NCBI RefSeq assembly: GCF_024399315.1
Contig: NZ_CP075170.1
Coordinates: forward strand, 124,001-188,000
DNA: 64,000 bases
From: Chryseobacterium sp. MA9
GTDB taxonomy: Bacteria > Bacteroidota > Bacteroidia > Flavobacteriales > Weeksellaceae
Direction: 5' to 3'
Part shown: piece by piece, positions 43,958 to 53,716 of the stretch
Numbering within the stretch: the stretch's first letter is position 1
Layout of the letters: each line of letters opens with the position of its first letter
Notes under the pieces: model-generated
What the model saw: the letters and a program-made list of their open reading frames with translations, nothing else
The model's database searches: none
What the model was told of the DNA's origin: nothing
Translations under genes and position numbers: made by a program

Positions 43958-44707
43958 TTACAATTGCCCACCAATACCCTTAAATTTTTCAACAAAATCA
44001 ATAATCTTTTTAAAAACGCTTTGTTTCTTTGTTAAATACTGTGGATTTAGAGGACTCATTTTAGGTAAAATTGCATTTAGTTCTGTTCCATTTTCAGTAG
44101 CGAATTCCTTTTTTAATGATGTTGCTAAATATCTTTTGGCAGCTTCTTCATTCAGATTTTCATCTGTAATTAATTCTGAAACTTCCTCTTTTTGTTTGTT
44201 TTGTGCATATGCGAAGAACCTATCAATGATATTCGCTTTATCTAGTATACTGTTTAAATCAGTTTCATTGATAAAATCAACGACCAAACCTTCTTTTGCC
44301 CTATTTCCAATACTGGCTCTAATAACACGACGCGCTTCTTCAACTAAAGTTCCTTTATCTTTGGTTTTCTTGTTGTGTTCAAAAATCAGTTCTAGAATAT
44401 AATCAAGATTTATTTCCTGCGATTTTAATAAATCGATTTCAAAGACAACATCATCCCAATCTATCTTAGATTCTTCGGCTTCTTTGCCTTGCTTTTCTCG
44501 TCTGAACCAATCGCAGACATCATTATACGTTGAGTGGTAATCCTGAACGGTTCTGTCTGGTAACAATGTAATATCCTGCATCAAAGTAATATCTTCATCT
44601 GTTACAAAGTGGGTTTCCTTAAAAATTTCGACAGCTTGTGAATCGTTTAAATCAATTTGCTGTAATGCTTTTAGATGTGTAAATTCATCATAGTTTTGTA
44701 AGATGTT
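43958..44707 (-). pseudogene. Type I restriction enzyme R subunit, C-terminal fragment
   Basis: The frame is open from 44707 and reads [17 protein letters not shown], then [20 protein letters not shown] and, at the end, [19 protein letters not shown] with [10 protein letters not shown]. This is the C-terminal helical region of EcoR124-type HsdR proteins. About 250 of roughly 1000 residues remain: no nuclease and no helicase domain, and no hsdM or hsdS in the window. It is a truncated relic of a restriction system. Confidence 0.8.
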
Positions 44708-44749
44708 TTAAATCTTAGTGTTTAAAGGATTTTTTGTTGTTTGGAGTGA

Positions 44750-44860
44750 GCAAAATGTATTCCTGGTATCTGGCGTAGGAGAAATGATACATTAGCTTAT
44801 CCGCGCTTAATAGATAGAACAGATTCATCAAGACAGGCAAAAATCAAAAAGCTTAAATAA
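44750..44860 (+). pseudogene. Short C-terminal coding remnant
   Basis: 37 codons open from a stop, including GIWRRRNDTLAYPRLIDRTD and ending in AKIKKLK. The sequence looks like the end of a real protein but I cannot place it. Confidence 0.3.
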
Positions 44861-44870
44861 TAAAATATAG

Positions 44871-45392
44871 ATTTTTATTTTTATAAATATACTTTTATTT
44901 GTTTCCTGTAGTAAACCTAAAAAGGAGAATGAAGGAAAAACAGATATTATTACTAATGATTATTTTTCAATTGCGACAAATTTGAAAACTTTGAAAAAAG
45001 TTAACAAAACTATCTTGAGCGATTCCTTAATAAAAATTGAAGGCAGTTTTAGCCAGTATTTAGTTGAGGGCTATATAAACAATGCAGGACAAAGAATAAA
45101 TTGGTGGAAAATAGTGGACACAAAGAATAATAATGCTATATTGTGCGTCTAGAATATCGAATAATTGATGATAAAGAAAAAGGTAAATCAATTTATATTT
45201 TATAATAATCAAGGAGATTATAAGATAAATAGCAAATATTTTACTAGATCCAAATTGAATAATGTAAAAAATACCATTAGATATAGCTTCTATACACCAA
45301 GTGAGTATCCCAAGAAGAATTTGTTAAAAAAAAATGAATATTTTCTTTTTATTGACAATAAAGAAGTAGGCCATGTAGATTTATGGTATTAA
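44871..45392 (+). pseudogene. Lipoprotein gene broken by at least two indels
   Basis: The first frame reads LLFVSCSKPKKENEGKT, with a clear lipobox (FVSC), and runs to about 45152. The continuation EYRIIDDKEK is in a second frame, and the remainder (VNQFIFYNNQGDYKI to GHVDLWY) in a third, ending at 45392. No start codon precedes the signal. The original protein would have been about 170 aa. Function unknown. Confidence 0.6.
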
Positions 45393-46659
45393 GTTGATAC
45401 GTCCCTAGTAGCTTATTGTACTTTGCTCTTAGGTCATAATAGTGAGGAGATGATTTACTATTTTTTATTTCCCGCCAATAATCTGAATTTTGCCTAGCTC
45501 AATATCTGTTTTTTCTCCCCACGGATTTCCTGAGTTAAACACTTAGACTGAAAATAAAAAGTCTCCCATAAAGGAGGATTCAAAAAACACAAATGATGAA
45601 AAAAAAAATTTTCGTTCTCAAATGTATAATAAAAACAATATTATTACAGTTATTTAACATTTAAATTTAATTATTATTATAGAATTGATTATATTTGATT
45701 TAAGAAAGTCACTTTCTCCATATACTATTTTAGATTCCCCTTCTTAACCTCTTGAATAATCGCACATGATGAGAAAAGAGTTCCCTATCAAGAAGGGGTT
45801 TTAATGATTTAAACCTTAATCTTTCGAAACTACTTTTTCATAATTCATTCAATATGTTTCTTTTTTCGCTTTATTTTTACTTACTATATTGGAAGTTTTA
45901 TTTTTTAATTGACTTTTATAAACTTTAGGCTCTGAAAATGAAAAACTCCTCTAGAATTAACGATTTTTTTACTTTTTTTAAATATAAACAACAATATTAG
46001 TCTTTTAGGAATATGAAATGAATGAATGCACACACTATAAAATGATAAACTAAAAAGATTATCAGCATTCTTTAATGCAATTGTCTTCCAATATGCCATA
46101 TTGATAATTTATTAAATATTTTTTTTTGATGTTTCTAGAAGTAAATAGATTTATGTATAGCACGTAAGATAAGTTGCTATGAATAGCAAAGTGTGATTTT
46201 TTTTCCATTGTATTTTTTATGAATAAATAGATTGTAATTTATCTCAGTATGATTTAAAAAGCCTTCCTATAAAAGGAAGACCTTAAAACACATGAATTTC
46301 ACTATTTCAATAAAAAAATAATACTATTTTAATATTTACTATAAAATTACACTTGATTCTTTTGCATTTCTCAGACTAATTACAATTCAACATTGAGTTG
46401 ATAAATATCAGAAAATTCTCATAAGTAATATTAAAATTCTCACAAATATTGTTTAAAACAATATTGCCACAAAAATGTGGCAATAGCGTTAAGAATAATA
46501 TCTTAATATTTAATCGGGTATCTCAAATTTAAATATTTTAATTAACATTTACAATATATAATTAAAAATATTATCGATATATAGTTAAAAACTTAACTTA
46601 TATATAATGATTAGCCATATATTTTTGTAAATTAGCCATAAAAGAAATCCATAATAGCT
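45393..46659. other. AT-rich gene-poor stretch with hairpins
   Basis: 1.27 kb without a convincing gene. Contains two similar hairpin-plus-ATG segments: 45557-45592 (TCTCC-CATAAA-GGAGGA, then ACACAAATGATG) and 46259-46296 (CTTCC-TATAAAA-GGAAG, then AACACATG); a stem between CCCCTTCTT (45737-45745) and AAGAAGGGG (45799-45807); and TTGCCACA/TGTGGCAA at 46464-46484. A 23-codon frame (MMKKKIFVLK...) follows the first hairpin but may be chance. Confidence 0.5.
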
Positions 46660-46914
46660 ATGAATTACAATCAGGCTGTACAACACAAAAAAGAAATTTT
46701 GAAAAGTTTAGAGGATTTATTGACTTTTCGTTATTTTGAGATTGTCATTGTACCATCAAAAGCAGAAGATTTCGAGAAGTTTTTGAAAGAATACAGAGCA
46801 AATCCTACGAGCTTCACAGATGAAAGTTGTTTAAGTTTTTCGACAGACAATAAATATATGGTTTACAGAATTTGTGAATATAATATTTTGAACTGTCGAG
46901 AAGGAAAGATATAG
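46660..46914 (+). CDS. Small hypothetical protein
   Basis: An 84-aa soluble protein with helical start (NYNQAVQHKKEILKSLEDLL) and no recognised domain; it could be an immunity-like protein. Convergent with the broken gene at 46916, only two bases apart. Confidence 0.5.
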   Translation: MNYNQAVQHKKEILKSLEDLLTFRYFEIVIVPSKAEDFEKFLKEYRANPTSFTDESCLSFSTDNKYMVYRICEYNILNCREGKI

Positions 46915-46915
46915 T

Positions 46916-47596
46916 TTAATATGAAGTTATCTTAGTAGATTTCTGAGTTTGAGGCTCTCGTTCATGGTAAAAAACGACTATGTCAAAATCTTTTCTTAAA
47001 AGAGTTATCTCACCATTAATATCAGAGTATCGATATTCAGTATCTTCTGCTGTATAGTTTGGCAAATCATTACTTTTTTTAGCTGATATGTTTGTCCTTC
47101 CAAATGTATTGTTTGCTGTATTTTTACTGTGATTAATCGTAACTTCCATATCATCTTCTCTTCATTTGAATATTTAGTGGTCAACCATTGATATTCATAT
47201 TTAAAAGGTCCTTTCTCTGTAATCCATTTAAATGTCATATCATAAGTAGTATTATAGCTGTAAAATGCCTGAAACGTCTCCATTGTGTTATCCTCAAGAT
47301 GATCATCAAAAATGGTCGGTCTGATTTCTCCTCCAATGATATCAATAAATAAGGCTTGGTGTCTGTTGAATATCTTTTTAACAACTGATAGGCTCTGATC
47401 TTTACTGACTTTACCTGTCATCGATCTACCGATCCAGCAGAATATATTGAGATATTTGATTTTTTTCTTCTTGAAATCTGATGTATTTAGCGGTGAAAAG
47501 TGTGATTGATAAATTTTCAGGTTTAAATTTCAATTCGCTTTCTTCAGCCAATAAATCCTTAATAGAATTGTACTTTTCAGCCCATTCTAAAACATA
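46916..47596 (-). pseudogene. Hypothetical gene in three frames (decayed)
   Basis: Three consecutive open segments on the minus strand continue each other: 47596 to about 47445 (EWAEKYNSIKDLLAEESELK to QYILLDR), 47421 to about 47158 (MTGKVSKDQSLSVV ... KYSNEEK), and 47152 to 46916 (MEVTINHSKNTANNTFGRTN ... STKITSY). The second join needs one base added near 47157. The whole would encode about 225 aa of unknown function. The 5' end is cut by the NmrA fragment junction. Confidence 0.5.
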
Positions 47597-48000
47597 TCAT
47601 CGGCAATAACTTCGGTGGAAATATCATCCTGCCCCTTTCTCATCCTCATGATATAGCGCAGGCGGCATTTGAAGCATTACATCATCGTAATTTTAATAAG
47701 AAAAATAGTTTGTATGTAGTAAGTAATGAAATTACAGGAAAAGAAATTGCAGAAACTTTGGGAAAGGCCACAAATATTCCGGATTTGCGATGGGTGGAAT
47801 TTCCCAATCAGCAATTGCTTGAAAGTCTTTTAAAGCAGGGAATGAGTCCTGAAGTGGCCCATACATATATTATAGATATGGGAATTGCTTTAAGGGAAGG
47901 AACTTTGCTGAGAGCCTTTTTTAAAGAAAGTCAGCGTGTATTGCCCGGGGCTACCAGCTTTAAAAAGTTTGCAGACGAATTCGCTAAAATTTTATTTTAA
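47584..48000 (+). pseudogene. NmrA-type NAD(P)-binding oxidoreductase, 5'-truncated
   Basis: Open frame entering without a start: IGNNFGGNIILPLSHPHDIA, then YVVSNEITGKEIAETLGKAT and IPDLRWVEFPNQQLLESLL, to KKFADEFAKILF. This is the C-terminal half of an NmrA/SDR-a5-type protein; the Rossmann N-terminus with GxxGxxG is missing. The first ATG (47710) is inside the domain. The fragment begins where the broken minus-strand gene at 46916 ends, so two truncated genes meet at one junction. Confidence 0.75.
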
Positions 48001-48365
48001 AAAAATGTAAAAATGAAAAGTATAATGAATACAGATTGGTTAATAGTTTCTTGAGATTTGTGCTGTATCTGTTCTTTATTAATATATCCATAATAAACCG
48101 ATAAAAAGGTAGCCAAGTTGTAACGGCCAGCCTTCCTAGCCCTGCCAAAAGACTACGGCATAAACGGTTTCCTCCCAAATGGTACCCTCCATTTATTCCG
48201 TTTCCTTTTGACTTTTACCTTGCCCGTAACAATTTTCTGCTTTCTTTTTTCCGGTTTTTCTTTTGAAAAATATTAGCAAGGCCCAAAAGCTTTGATAGGA
48301 AAAGGGAATTAATTATTAAGCAGGTACGGGAAAATAAAGGCTCCGCCGTACACGGAGCAAAACAA
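48001..48365. other. Leader region of the RadC gene
   Basis: 365 bases without a convincing gene. The block at 48115-48200 (CTAGCCCTGCC ... ACGGCATAAACGG) is much more GC-rich than its surroundings and looks conserved, as does CTCCGCCGTACACGGAG just before radC. No promoter could be fixed. Confidence 0.45.
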
Positions 48366-48809
48366 ATGAAGTTTAATATTGTCAACGAAATTAAATTAAC
48401 CTATTCAAGGGAGGGGAATGCTGAAAAATTAATAACTAATTCCAATGATGCCGTTGAAGTATTCAGGGCACATTTTGATAGTGGTGAAATTGATTATAGG
48501 GAATCATTTTATGCACTGTATTTGAATAACGCCCATAAGGTTCTGGGAATAAAAAGAATTTCGGAATCAGGAATTTCCTCAACCTTGGTAGACATTAGAA
48601 TTATTATGCAGGCCGCACTTTTATGTAATGCATCATCTCTTATTGTTACGCATAATCATCCATCAGGAAATCTAAAACCATCATCCGAAGATGTAAAAAT
48701 GACCAATAAAATAAAGGATGCATCGGAATTTTTAAATATACAACTGCTTGACCATTGTATTTTAACTTCTACGGAATATCTATCATTTGCTGATGAAGGA
48801 TTACTATAA
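48366..48809 (+). CDS. RadC-family JAB-domain protein
   Basis: A 147-aa RadC/MPN+ protein. The metal site HNHPSG with H96 and H98 and D109 in SSEDV is intact, following the ESF Glu strand. The N-terminal HhH part of full-length RadC is absent, which is usual for the short RadC proteins carried on Bacteroidetes conjugative elements. Biochemical role unsettled; JAB-type deubiquitinase-like or DNA-related. Sits at the 3' end of the tra operon, convergent with traN, closed by a terminator. Confidence 0.9.
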   Translation: MKFNIVNEIKLTYSREGNAEKLITNSNDAVEVFRAHFDSGEIDYRESFYALYLNNAHKVLGIKRISESGISSTLVDIRIIMQAALLCNASSLIVTHNHPSGNLKPSSEDVKMTNKIKDASEFLNIQLLDHCILTSTEYLSFADEGLL

Positions 48810-48833
48810 GTAATTTTGAAATTTTACGAATAG

Positions 48834-48866
48834 TAAAAAAACGGCAAGTTTTAATTGCCGTTTTTG
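48834..48866. terminator. Bidirectional intrinsic terminator
   Basis: AAAAACGGCAA pairs with TTGCCGTTTTT around seven bases, between convergent radC and traN. Confidence 0.85.
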
Positions 48867-48941
48867 CTTTCTAAACTTCGGGCGAAAAGACAGATCTCCC
48901 TACAGTCAAAGTGTCTTTTCGCAGTAAATTTTATTTTGGTA

Positions 48942-49829
48942 TTAGAAATGTTTTTCGATGGGCTCTGCTTTGATTAAGTCTTTATTCTTTACTTTGATCC
49001 GCTGATGTCGGCCGCCATTTTTTTCAAATATTTCAATAAACAATACCTGATCGTTAGGTAACGTAAATTGGTCAAAAAGATAAACACTGCTAGATGTAGA
49101 TTGGGATTCAATACTTTCGGCTGGGGAGTATATCCGAAGTGGGTATAATATTTTATTCTGAACAACGGTACGCTTCAGGTTTTTTTTATCAGTGATTTTG
49201 AAATTGATATAATCAACCTGATAATTAATATTTCGGCTGTTCTTAATTTGCAGAACAAAATAGAACCTTCCCTTATATAGGTTCAATGACTTTACTATGA
49301 ATTCTATGCCATCACTTTTCGAATGGATGTGCCGGGTACTGCGTTTTGAACTTTCACTAAGTGTTTTCATGATATGATCTGTAACAGAGGAGGAATCACC
49401 TTTCAGTTCTTCAAAAAGTATTTCAGAATTATTGCCTTTGTAATTGTCCATTCGTAATTTTGAAAGATCATAGCTGAGAGCCTCAGGATAAGGGCTGTAC
49501 AATACATCAAAACTATAGAATTTGCCATCTTTGGTGATCACTGAAAAATTGGTTTCGGGTTCAAAATCTTTTACGGCTGCTTTAATTCTTAAAACGTTTT
49601 CCAAATCATCAGTTTTGCCAGCCGTAATATAATCACTGCCTAAATCAACATATCGTATAGGAGAAGGAAATAAGAGGTGTGTTGTTTTATCATACGTGAC
49701 TTGCATTTTCTGTGGATCAATCCTTGCCTTATATAGCGCTCTAAACCCAATGGTATCCTGCGCTGTAACAATGGATAGGAAAGAAGTTAAAACAATTGCT
49801 AAGAGCTTTATATTAAAAGTTATTCTCAT
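48942..49829 (-). CDS. traN: Conjugative transposon protein TraN
   Basis: A 295-aa exported protein of the DUF4138/TraN family, a VirB9-like part of the Bacteroidetes type IV secretion core. The signal peptide ends at TAQ, followed by the typical LYKARIDPQKMQVTYDKTTH and ITKDGKFYSFDVLYSPYPE. It is the last tra gene of this operon; traO, P and Q are not behind it. Confidence 0.9.
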   Translation of the reverse strand: MRITFNIKLLAIVLTSFLSIVTAQDTIGFRALYKARIDPQKMQVTYDKTTHLLFPSPIRYVDLGSDYITAGKTDDLENVLRIKAAVKDFEPETNFSVITKDGKFYSFDVLYSPYPEALSYDLSKLRMDNYKGNNSEILFEELKGDSSSVTDHIMKTLSESSKRSTRHIHSKSDGIEFIVKSLNLYKGRFYFVLQIKNSRNINYQVDYINFKITDKKNLKRTVVQNKILYPLRIYSPAESIESQSTSSSVYLFDQFTLPNDQVLFIEIFEKNGGRHQRIKVKNKDLIKAEPIEKHF

Positions 49830-49846
49830 TATTATATGGTTATTTG

Positions 49847-51139
49847 TTAATTATTTTTTGAAACTAAAAACACAAGGTGTCCTATTTTGACTGTAATTTT
49901 TTGCTGTCTGACTTTTTTCTGAAAATATCCTGATATTCCCTGAATGAGTCCTTTGGTCAGATCAGCAGTCACCTGTTGTCCTGCAGACCGGGTCATCATG
50001 ATGTTTGTTCCTGAGTTCTGACCCATATTGGCTGCAATATCACTGAGAGCGTTTTGTTCAGAGGAGTAGGGTATATACAGTCCCAATTGTCCATCATTAT
50101 CATAGATATTAACATCAACAGGTTCAATGATTCCCCCGTACGCTATGGTAGAGATGTTCAGGTGTAATCTTCCACCCTGAAAGTTAACCTTAGCTTTTAA
50201 CACGGTTCCGACAGGGAGTTTTATTTTTCCAAGCATGAGAGACTCCAATAGCCTTATTGCGACCATGCTTTCAGAGGTGACCATTTTTGTTTCATGGATA
50301 GCAGCCCGGATGCTGTTGCCGGGTGTAGATTCCTGGAACTGCTTATCTTGAATTCCGGTAAATCTTTTATCATTTAAACTACGGAAAATGATACTGTCTG
50401 CAGAATCCCGGTACAAACTTGAAACCACAGAATGCGTGACTGGTGTTGCAACAGTGATTCTGGCTTTAGCAGAAGCTGATACTTCTTTTATCCCACTTTT
50501 ATTTTCAGGCACCTCATGCTTGGATGCCGGAAGATATTTGGCGGCCAGCTGATAAGATCTTTCCATTAGTTCCAGTTGATCATTAATGCTGGTGCCGACA
50601 GGTACTGCTTCGCGTTGTGAAGCTTCTGTTTTTAGTCTATGGATTTCCCTTTTAAGAGTATTCACTTCCTTATCATCCCTACTGTAAAATGAACTTAATG
50701 CCTGCTGGGCATTCCGGTAACTGCTGGTTGGATTCTGATTGGATACTGGTGCAGTGCCAGATTCATTTTGTAAAAGTATTGGATTTGGAGCTGAGGTACC
50801 TTGAGAAGAATCAGTCCAGTAATCCGATAAGGTTTTGAGCGCATTTTTCTTTTCTTCATTTTTCTGTTCCAGTAATTGCTGTTCATACGCTTTCTGCTTA
50901 TCGGACTGCAGCTGGCCATCAGAGGCCTGGGGTATAACTGAATTGAACCCTATCTTTGCACTATGGTCTTTCTCTTCTTTGGGGTTAAAAATCAAATACA
51001 AACAACCTGCACATACAATGGTCATTAGAAAGTAAATGACAGGTTTCTTCAACTGCTCAATGGTCAGCTTACGGTTTTTTGGTTCATCATTTTTATCACC
51101 TTCCGTTACTCTGATATTGGAACTATTTTGGTTTTTCAT
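49847..51139 (-). CDS. traM: Conjugative transposon protein TraM
   Basis: A 430-aa VirB10-like protein. One N-terminal membrane helix (KPVIYFLMTIVCAGCLYLIF), a long Gln/Lys/Ser-rich periplasmic linker, and a C-terminal domain with LLESLMLGKIKLPVGTVLKA and IAANMGQNSGTNIMMTRSAG, typical of TraM. It should bridge inner and outer membrane complexes. Start overlaps the traL 3' end by 17 bases. Confidence 0.92.
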   Translation of the reverse strand: MKNQNSSNIRVTEGDKNDEPKNRKLTIEQLKKPVIYFLMTIVCAGCLYLIFNPKEEKDHSAKIGFNSVIPQASDGQLQSDKQKAYEQQLLEQKNEEKKNALKTLSDYWTDSSQGTSAPNPILLQNESGTAPVSNQNPTSSYRNAQQALSSFYSRDDKEVNTLKREIHRLKTEASQREAVPVGTSINDQLELMERSYQLAAKYLPASKHEVPENKSGIKEVSASAKARITVATPVTHSVVSSLYRDSADSIIFRSLNDKRFTGIQDKQFQESTPGNSIRAAIHETKMVTSESMVAIRLLESLMLGKIKLPVGTVLKAKVNFQGGRLHLNISTIAYGGIIEPVDVNIYDNDGQLGLYIPYSSEQNALSDIAANMGQNSGTNIMMTRSAGQQVTADLTKGLIQGISGYFQKKVRQQKITVKIGHLVFLVSKNN

Positions 51140-51419
51140 CTTGATTATTTTGTGAGGAATTATAGAGTGAGTGGTAACCTGCTTTATTTTTGATTGTTAC
51201 ATCTGCAGGCTTAGTAATGATATGCCTTATGGGTGGCATATCTTTGCTGTCGCTTCCTTTTTTCGATGCTATCTGAATGATGATCATCAGTAAGGTCATC
51301 AGTGAATATCCTGTAAAAAACAGTGCGGTCAGAAAACGTTGTCTTTTTATGGGAAATGTTTTCCATTGGGCCTCCGTACTTTTTACCCACTGATCAATTC
51401 TTATTCTTAATTTTTTCAT
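51123..51419 (-). CDS. traL: Conjugative transposon protein TraL
   Basis: A 98-aa small membrane protein with one hydrophobic segment (FLTALFFTGYSLMTLLMIIIQ) after a basic N-terminus. Identified chiefly by its place between traK and traM and by size. Overlaps traM by 17 bases. Confidence 0.8.
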   Translation of the reverse strand: MKKLRIRIDQWVKSTEAQWKTFPIKRQRFLTALFFTGYSLMTLLMIIIQIASKKGSDSKDMPPIRHIITKPADVTIKNKAGYHSLYNSSQNNQDEKPK

Positions 51420-51429
51420 GCTCTTTCCT

Positions 51430-52053
51430 TTATCGGTTAACTGTTTCTAAATCTTTATTCTCAACGACATTGAACTTTTCAATTGTAAATCCCTGGGGAT
51501 TGCTGTCAGATCGGACAGAATTAACCAATGAGCACTGGGTGATCAGGTTTCTTATGGTCAGGTTGCTTGAACGAATAATAAACTGTTTGCCATATGTCTT
51601 GACTGCATAGGGATAGCTGCTGAAATCTGCGGTTATACTGTCAACTTCAATTCTCTGTTGTATATTTCCGCTGATGATTCGGTTGTAGTATCCTTTTTCA
51701 GAAAGATCTTTGTAATAATTGAACGCCGACTGGTCAGCCAGATTGAATGCTCTTTTAACATTGCTTTCAATTGCACTTTTATCGGGAGCTACTGTAAAGA
51801 AAAGCTCATGGAAACGCCTAACATGTTCCCTTGCTTCTACCGGTCTGTTGATGGATATATCCTGAGAAAGTGCAACCATCAATGATTTACCATTGTCCAA
51901 TACATAAATCTTTTGTCTCTGTTCCTCTGCAAAGCTGTATGACTTATAAACAGCTATACCAACAACTCCCAAGCATAGCAGGGCAAATACAAAAGTGAAC
52001 AGCCTGATCTGCCTGAAACTGTTTTCTATATTTCTTAAGATTTTAAATTCCAT
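51430..52053 (-). CDS. traK: Conjugative transposon protein TraK
   Basis: A 207-aa VirB8-like protein. One N-terminal membrane helix (LFTFVFALLCLGVVGIAVYK), then a periplasmic NTF2-like domain with REHVRRFHELFFTVAPDKSA, the conserved TraK segment. Part of the inner-membrane complex of the transfer apparatus. Tightly spaced between traJ and traL. Confidence 0.93.
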   Translation of the reverse strand: MEFKILRNIENSFRQIRLFTFVFALLCLGVVGIAVYKSYSFAEEQRQKIYVLDNGKSLMVALSQDISINRPVEAREHVRRFHELFFTVAPDKSAIESNVKRAFNLADQSAFNYYKDLSEKGYYNRIISGNIQQRIEVDSITADFSSYPYAVKTYGKQFIIRSSNLTIRNLITQCSLVNSVRSDSNPQGFTIEKFNVVENKDLETVNR

Positions 52054-52068
52054 TGTTTTATGATTTTA

Positions 52069-53061
52069 TTATTTAAGAAGTCTGCCGGATATGTTGCCCG
52101 CTGCTGAACCGGCCGCAGCACCTGCGACATTTCCTGATTTCTGTGCCATCTGCGTAACATTGCGCATAAAGTTGCCGGCACCTCCTGCCTGAATGACCCA
52201 TCCTGTAACCGTAGGAACCGTAAAATACCCGATGATTCCAATAATCATATAGATGATATAGACCGTATTGGAAGTGTCAGGAATAAAGTCGGGATCAGCG
52301 AGCATCTCGATATCCCTTTCAATAATCAATGACTGGATCTTGGCAAGAACAGCACTGAACATATCTGCTACAGGAAGCCATAAATACACACTTATGTACC
52401 GGGTTAACCATTGTGTAAGAGTAGACTGAAAACCATCCCATACCGATATGGCAAAAGCAATAGGTCCGAGAATAGATAATACAATGAGAAAAAATGTCCT
52501 GATCGTATCGATGACCAGAGCGGCAGCCTGAAAGAGTATTTCCAGAAATTCACGGAATCCGTCTCTGATATCTTTCTTAATGGCGAACATTTCTCTTTCG
52601 ATATACATTCCTGACATGGTGACCAGATCTGACGGTGACCATCCGAGCTCTTCCAGCTTTTTATCAAATTCTTCATCCGAAATCAGATAGGCCATTTCAG
52701 GGTTTCGAAGCATGGCCTCTTTTTCCAGAAAATCTTTTTTCTGCTGCAGTTCATTAAGGTCTAAGACCTGACCTTCCAGCATCGAATGGCTGCCCTGAAC
52801 AACGGGATTCAAAACCCCGTTAATGCTTCCCAGCACCAGCGTTGAAAAAAACATGATGCAGATACCGATAGCAAAGGGTCTTAACATCGGAAACAGATCA
52901 ATAGGTTCGGCGCGGCTTAATGCCTGCCATACTTTTAATGATACATAAAATAATGCACCTAATCCAGCTACTCCTTTTGCTACGGCAGCCATATCTGCGC
53001 ATAATGGCATCATCTCTTCATAAACAGAACGTAGGACTTCATGTAAATTATTAGGTTCCAT
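52069..53061 (-). CDS. traJ: Conjugative transposon protein TraJ
   Basis: A 330-aa polytopic membrane protein (VirB6-like). Several hydrophobic segments: near residues 20-45, 70-95, 185-215, 225-245 and 270-300, with the conserved WQALSRAEPIDLFPMLRPFA and ISVWDGFQSTLTQWLTRYIS. The C-terminus is Ala/Gly-rich. Position and motifs agree with TraJ. Confidence 0.93.
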   Translation of the reverse strand: MEPNNLHEVLRSVYEEMMPLCADMAAVAKGVAGLGALFYVSLKVWQALSRAEPIDLFPMLRPFAIGICIMFFSTLVLGSINGVLNPVVQGSHSMLEGQVLDLNELQQKKDFLEKEAMLRNPEMAYLISDEEFDKKLEELGWSPSDLVTMSGMYIEREMFAIKKDIRDGFREFLEILFQAAALVIDTIRTFFLIVLSILGPIAFAISVWDGFQSTLTQWLTRYISVYLWLPVADMFSAVLAKIQSLIIERDIEMLADPDFIPDTSNTVYIIYMIIGIIGYFTVPTVTGWVIQAGGAGNFMRNVTQMAQKSGNVAGAAAGSAAGNISGRLLK

Positions 53062-53062
53062 C

Positions 53063-53695
53063 TTACCAGTATTTTTGATTAGCTGTTCCGTACAGATTCA
53101 GGACCCTTTGGGTATTATTCTGCTTTTTAGCCCTTAGGTAGCTGACAGAGATATTCTTATTGGTATAATATCTAACCAGATTATGATAATCCTTTACCTC
53201 TTTGTATACCCGGTCAATAATATCCATTCTTTCTTTGTCATTCAATGATAAGTTGGTTGAAGTGACAATCTGCTTTAATTCTTTGAGCAGTTCGGTGCTT
53301 TCATTGAGTAATGTAGAGTAGCCATTGGCAATGGCTGTGAGTTCCTGCGTATTGAAATTAGGATCATTAAGCATCTTCCCGAAATTGTTGACATACAGCT
53401 CCGAGACATCACCGACCAAAAGAACAGTCTGCTGAACCTTACGGGCATCCTTAACCAGATTATTTACAGCTTTAAGTTTATCATAATATTCTTTGCCCTG
53501 TTCATACACCTTCTTGACTTCATTGAAGTTTTTAATCACATTCGAAACCGTGGATGAAGTCTGTACAATTTCATTGGCTGAATTCAGAATCCCTGATGCC
53601 AGATTGGCAGGATCGGTAACTACAAATTGTGCTTTTGCAAATGATGATATTGCCATAGCAAGTATTATCATTGTTGTAATGATTGAATGTTTCAT
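53063..53695 (-). CDS. traI: Conjugative transposon protein TraI (DUF4141)
   Basis: A 210-aa exported protein of the DUF4141 family (TraI of Bacteroidetes elements, VirB5-like by position). Signal peptide ends at AKAQ, then FVVTDPANLASGILNSANEI and a long helical body. Starts 21 bases after traG and stops one base before traJ. The name should not be confused with the F-plasmid relaxase TraI. Confidence 0.9.
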   Translation of the reverse strand: MKHSIITTMIILAMAISSFAKAQFVVTDPANLASGILNSANEIVQTSSTVSNVIKNFNEVKKVYEQGKEYYDKLKAVNNLVKDARKVQQTVLLVGDVSELYVNNFGKMLNDPNFNTQELTAIANGYSTLLNESTELLKELKQIVTSTNLSLNDKERMDIIDRVYKEVKDYHNLVRYYTNKNISVSYLRAKKQNNTQRVLNLYGTANQKYW

Positions 53696-53716
53696 TGTCG
53701 TAATATTTTAATTGAT

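Noticed and set aside
45905..46099. 64-aa minus-strand open frame
   Set aside because: Low-complexity AT-rich sequence with no ribosome-binding site and no coding character.
47984..48178. 64-aa minus-strand frame over the GC-rich block before radC
   Set aside because: Only part of it looks protein-like, it overlaps the NmrA fragment end and continues into AT-rich noise; the DNA block itself is noted instead.
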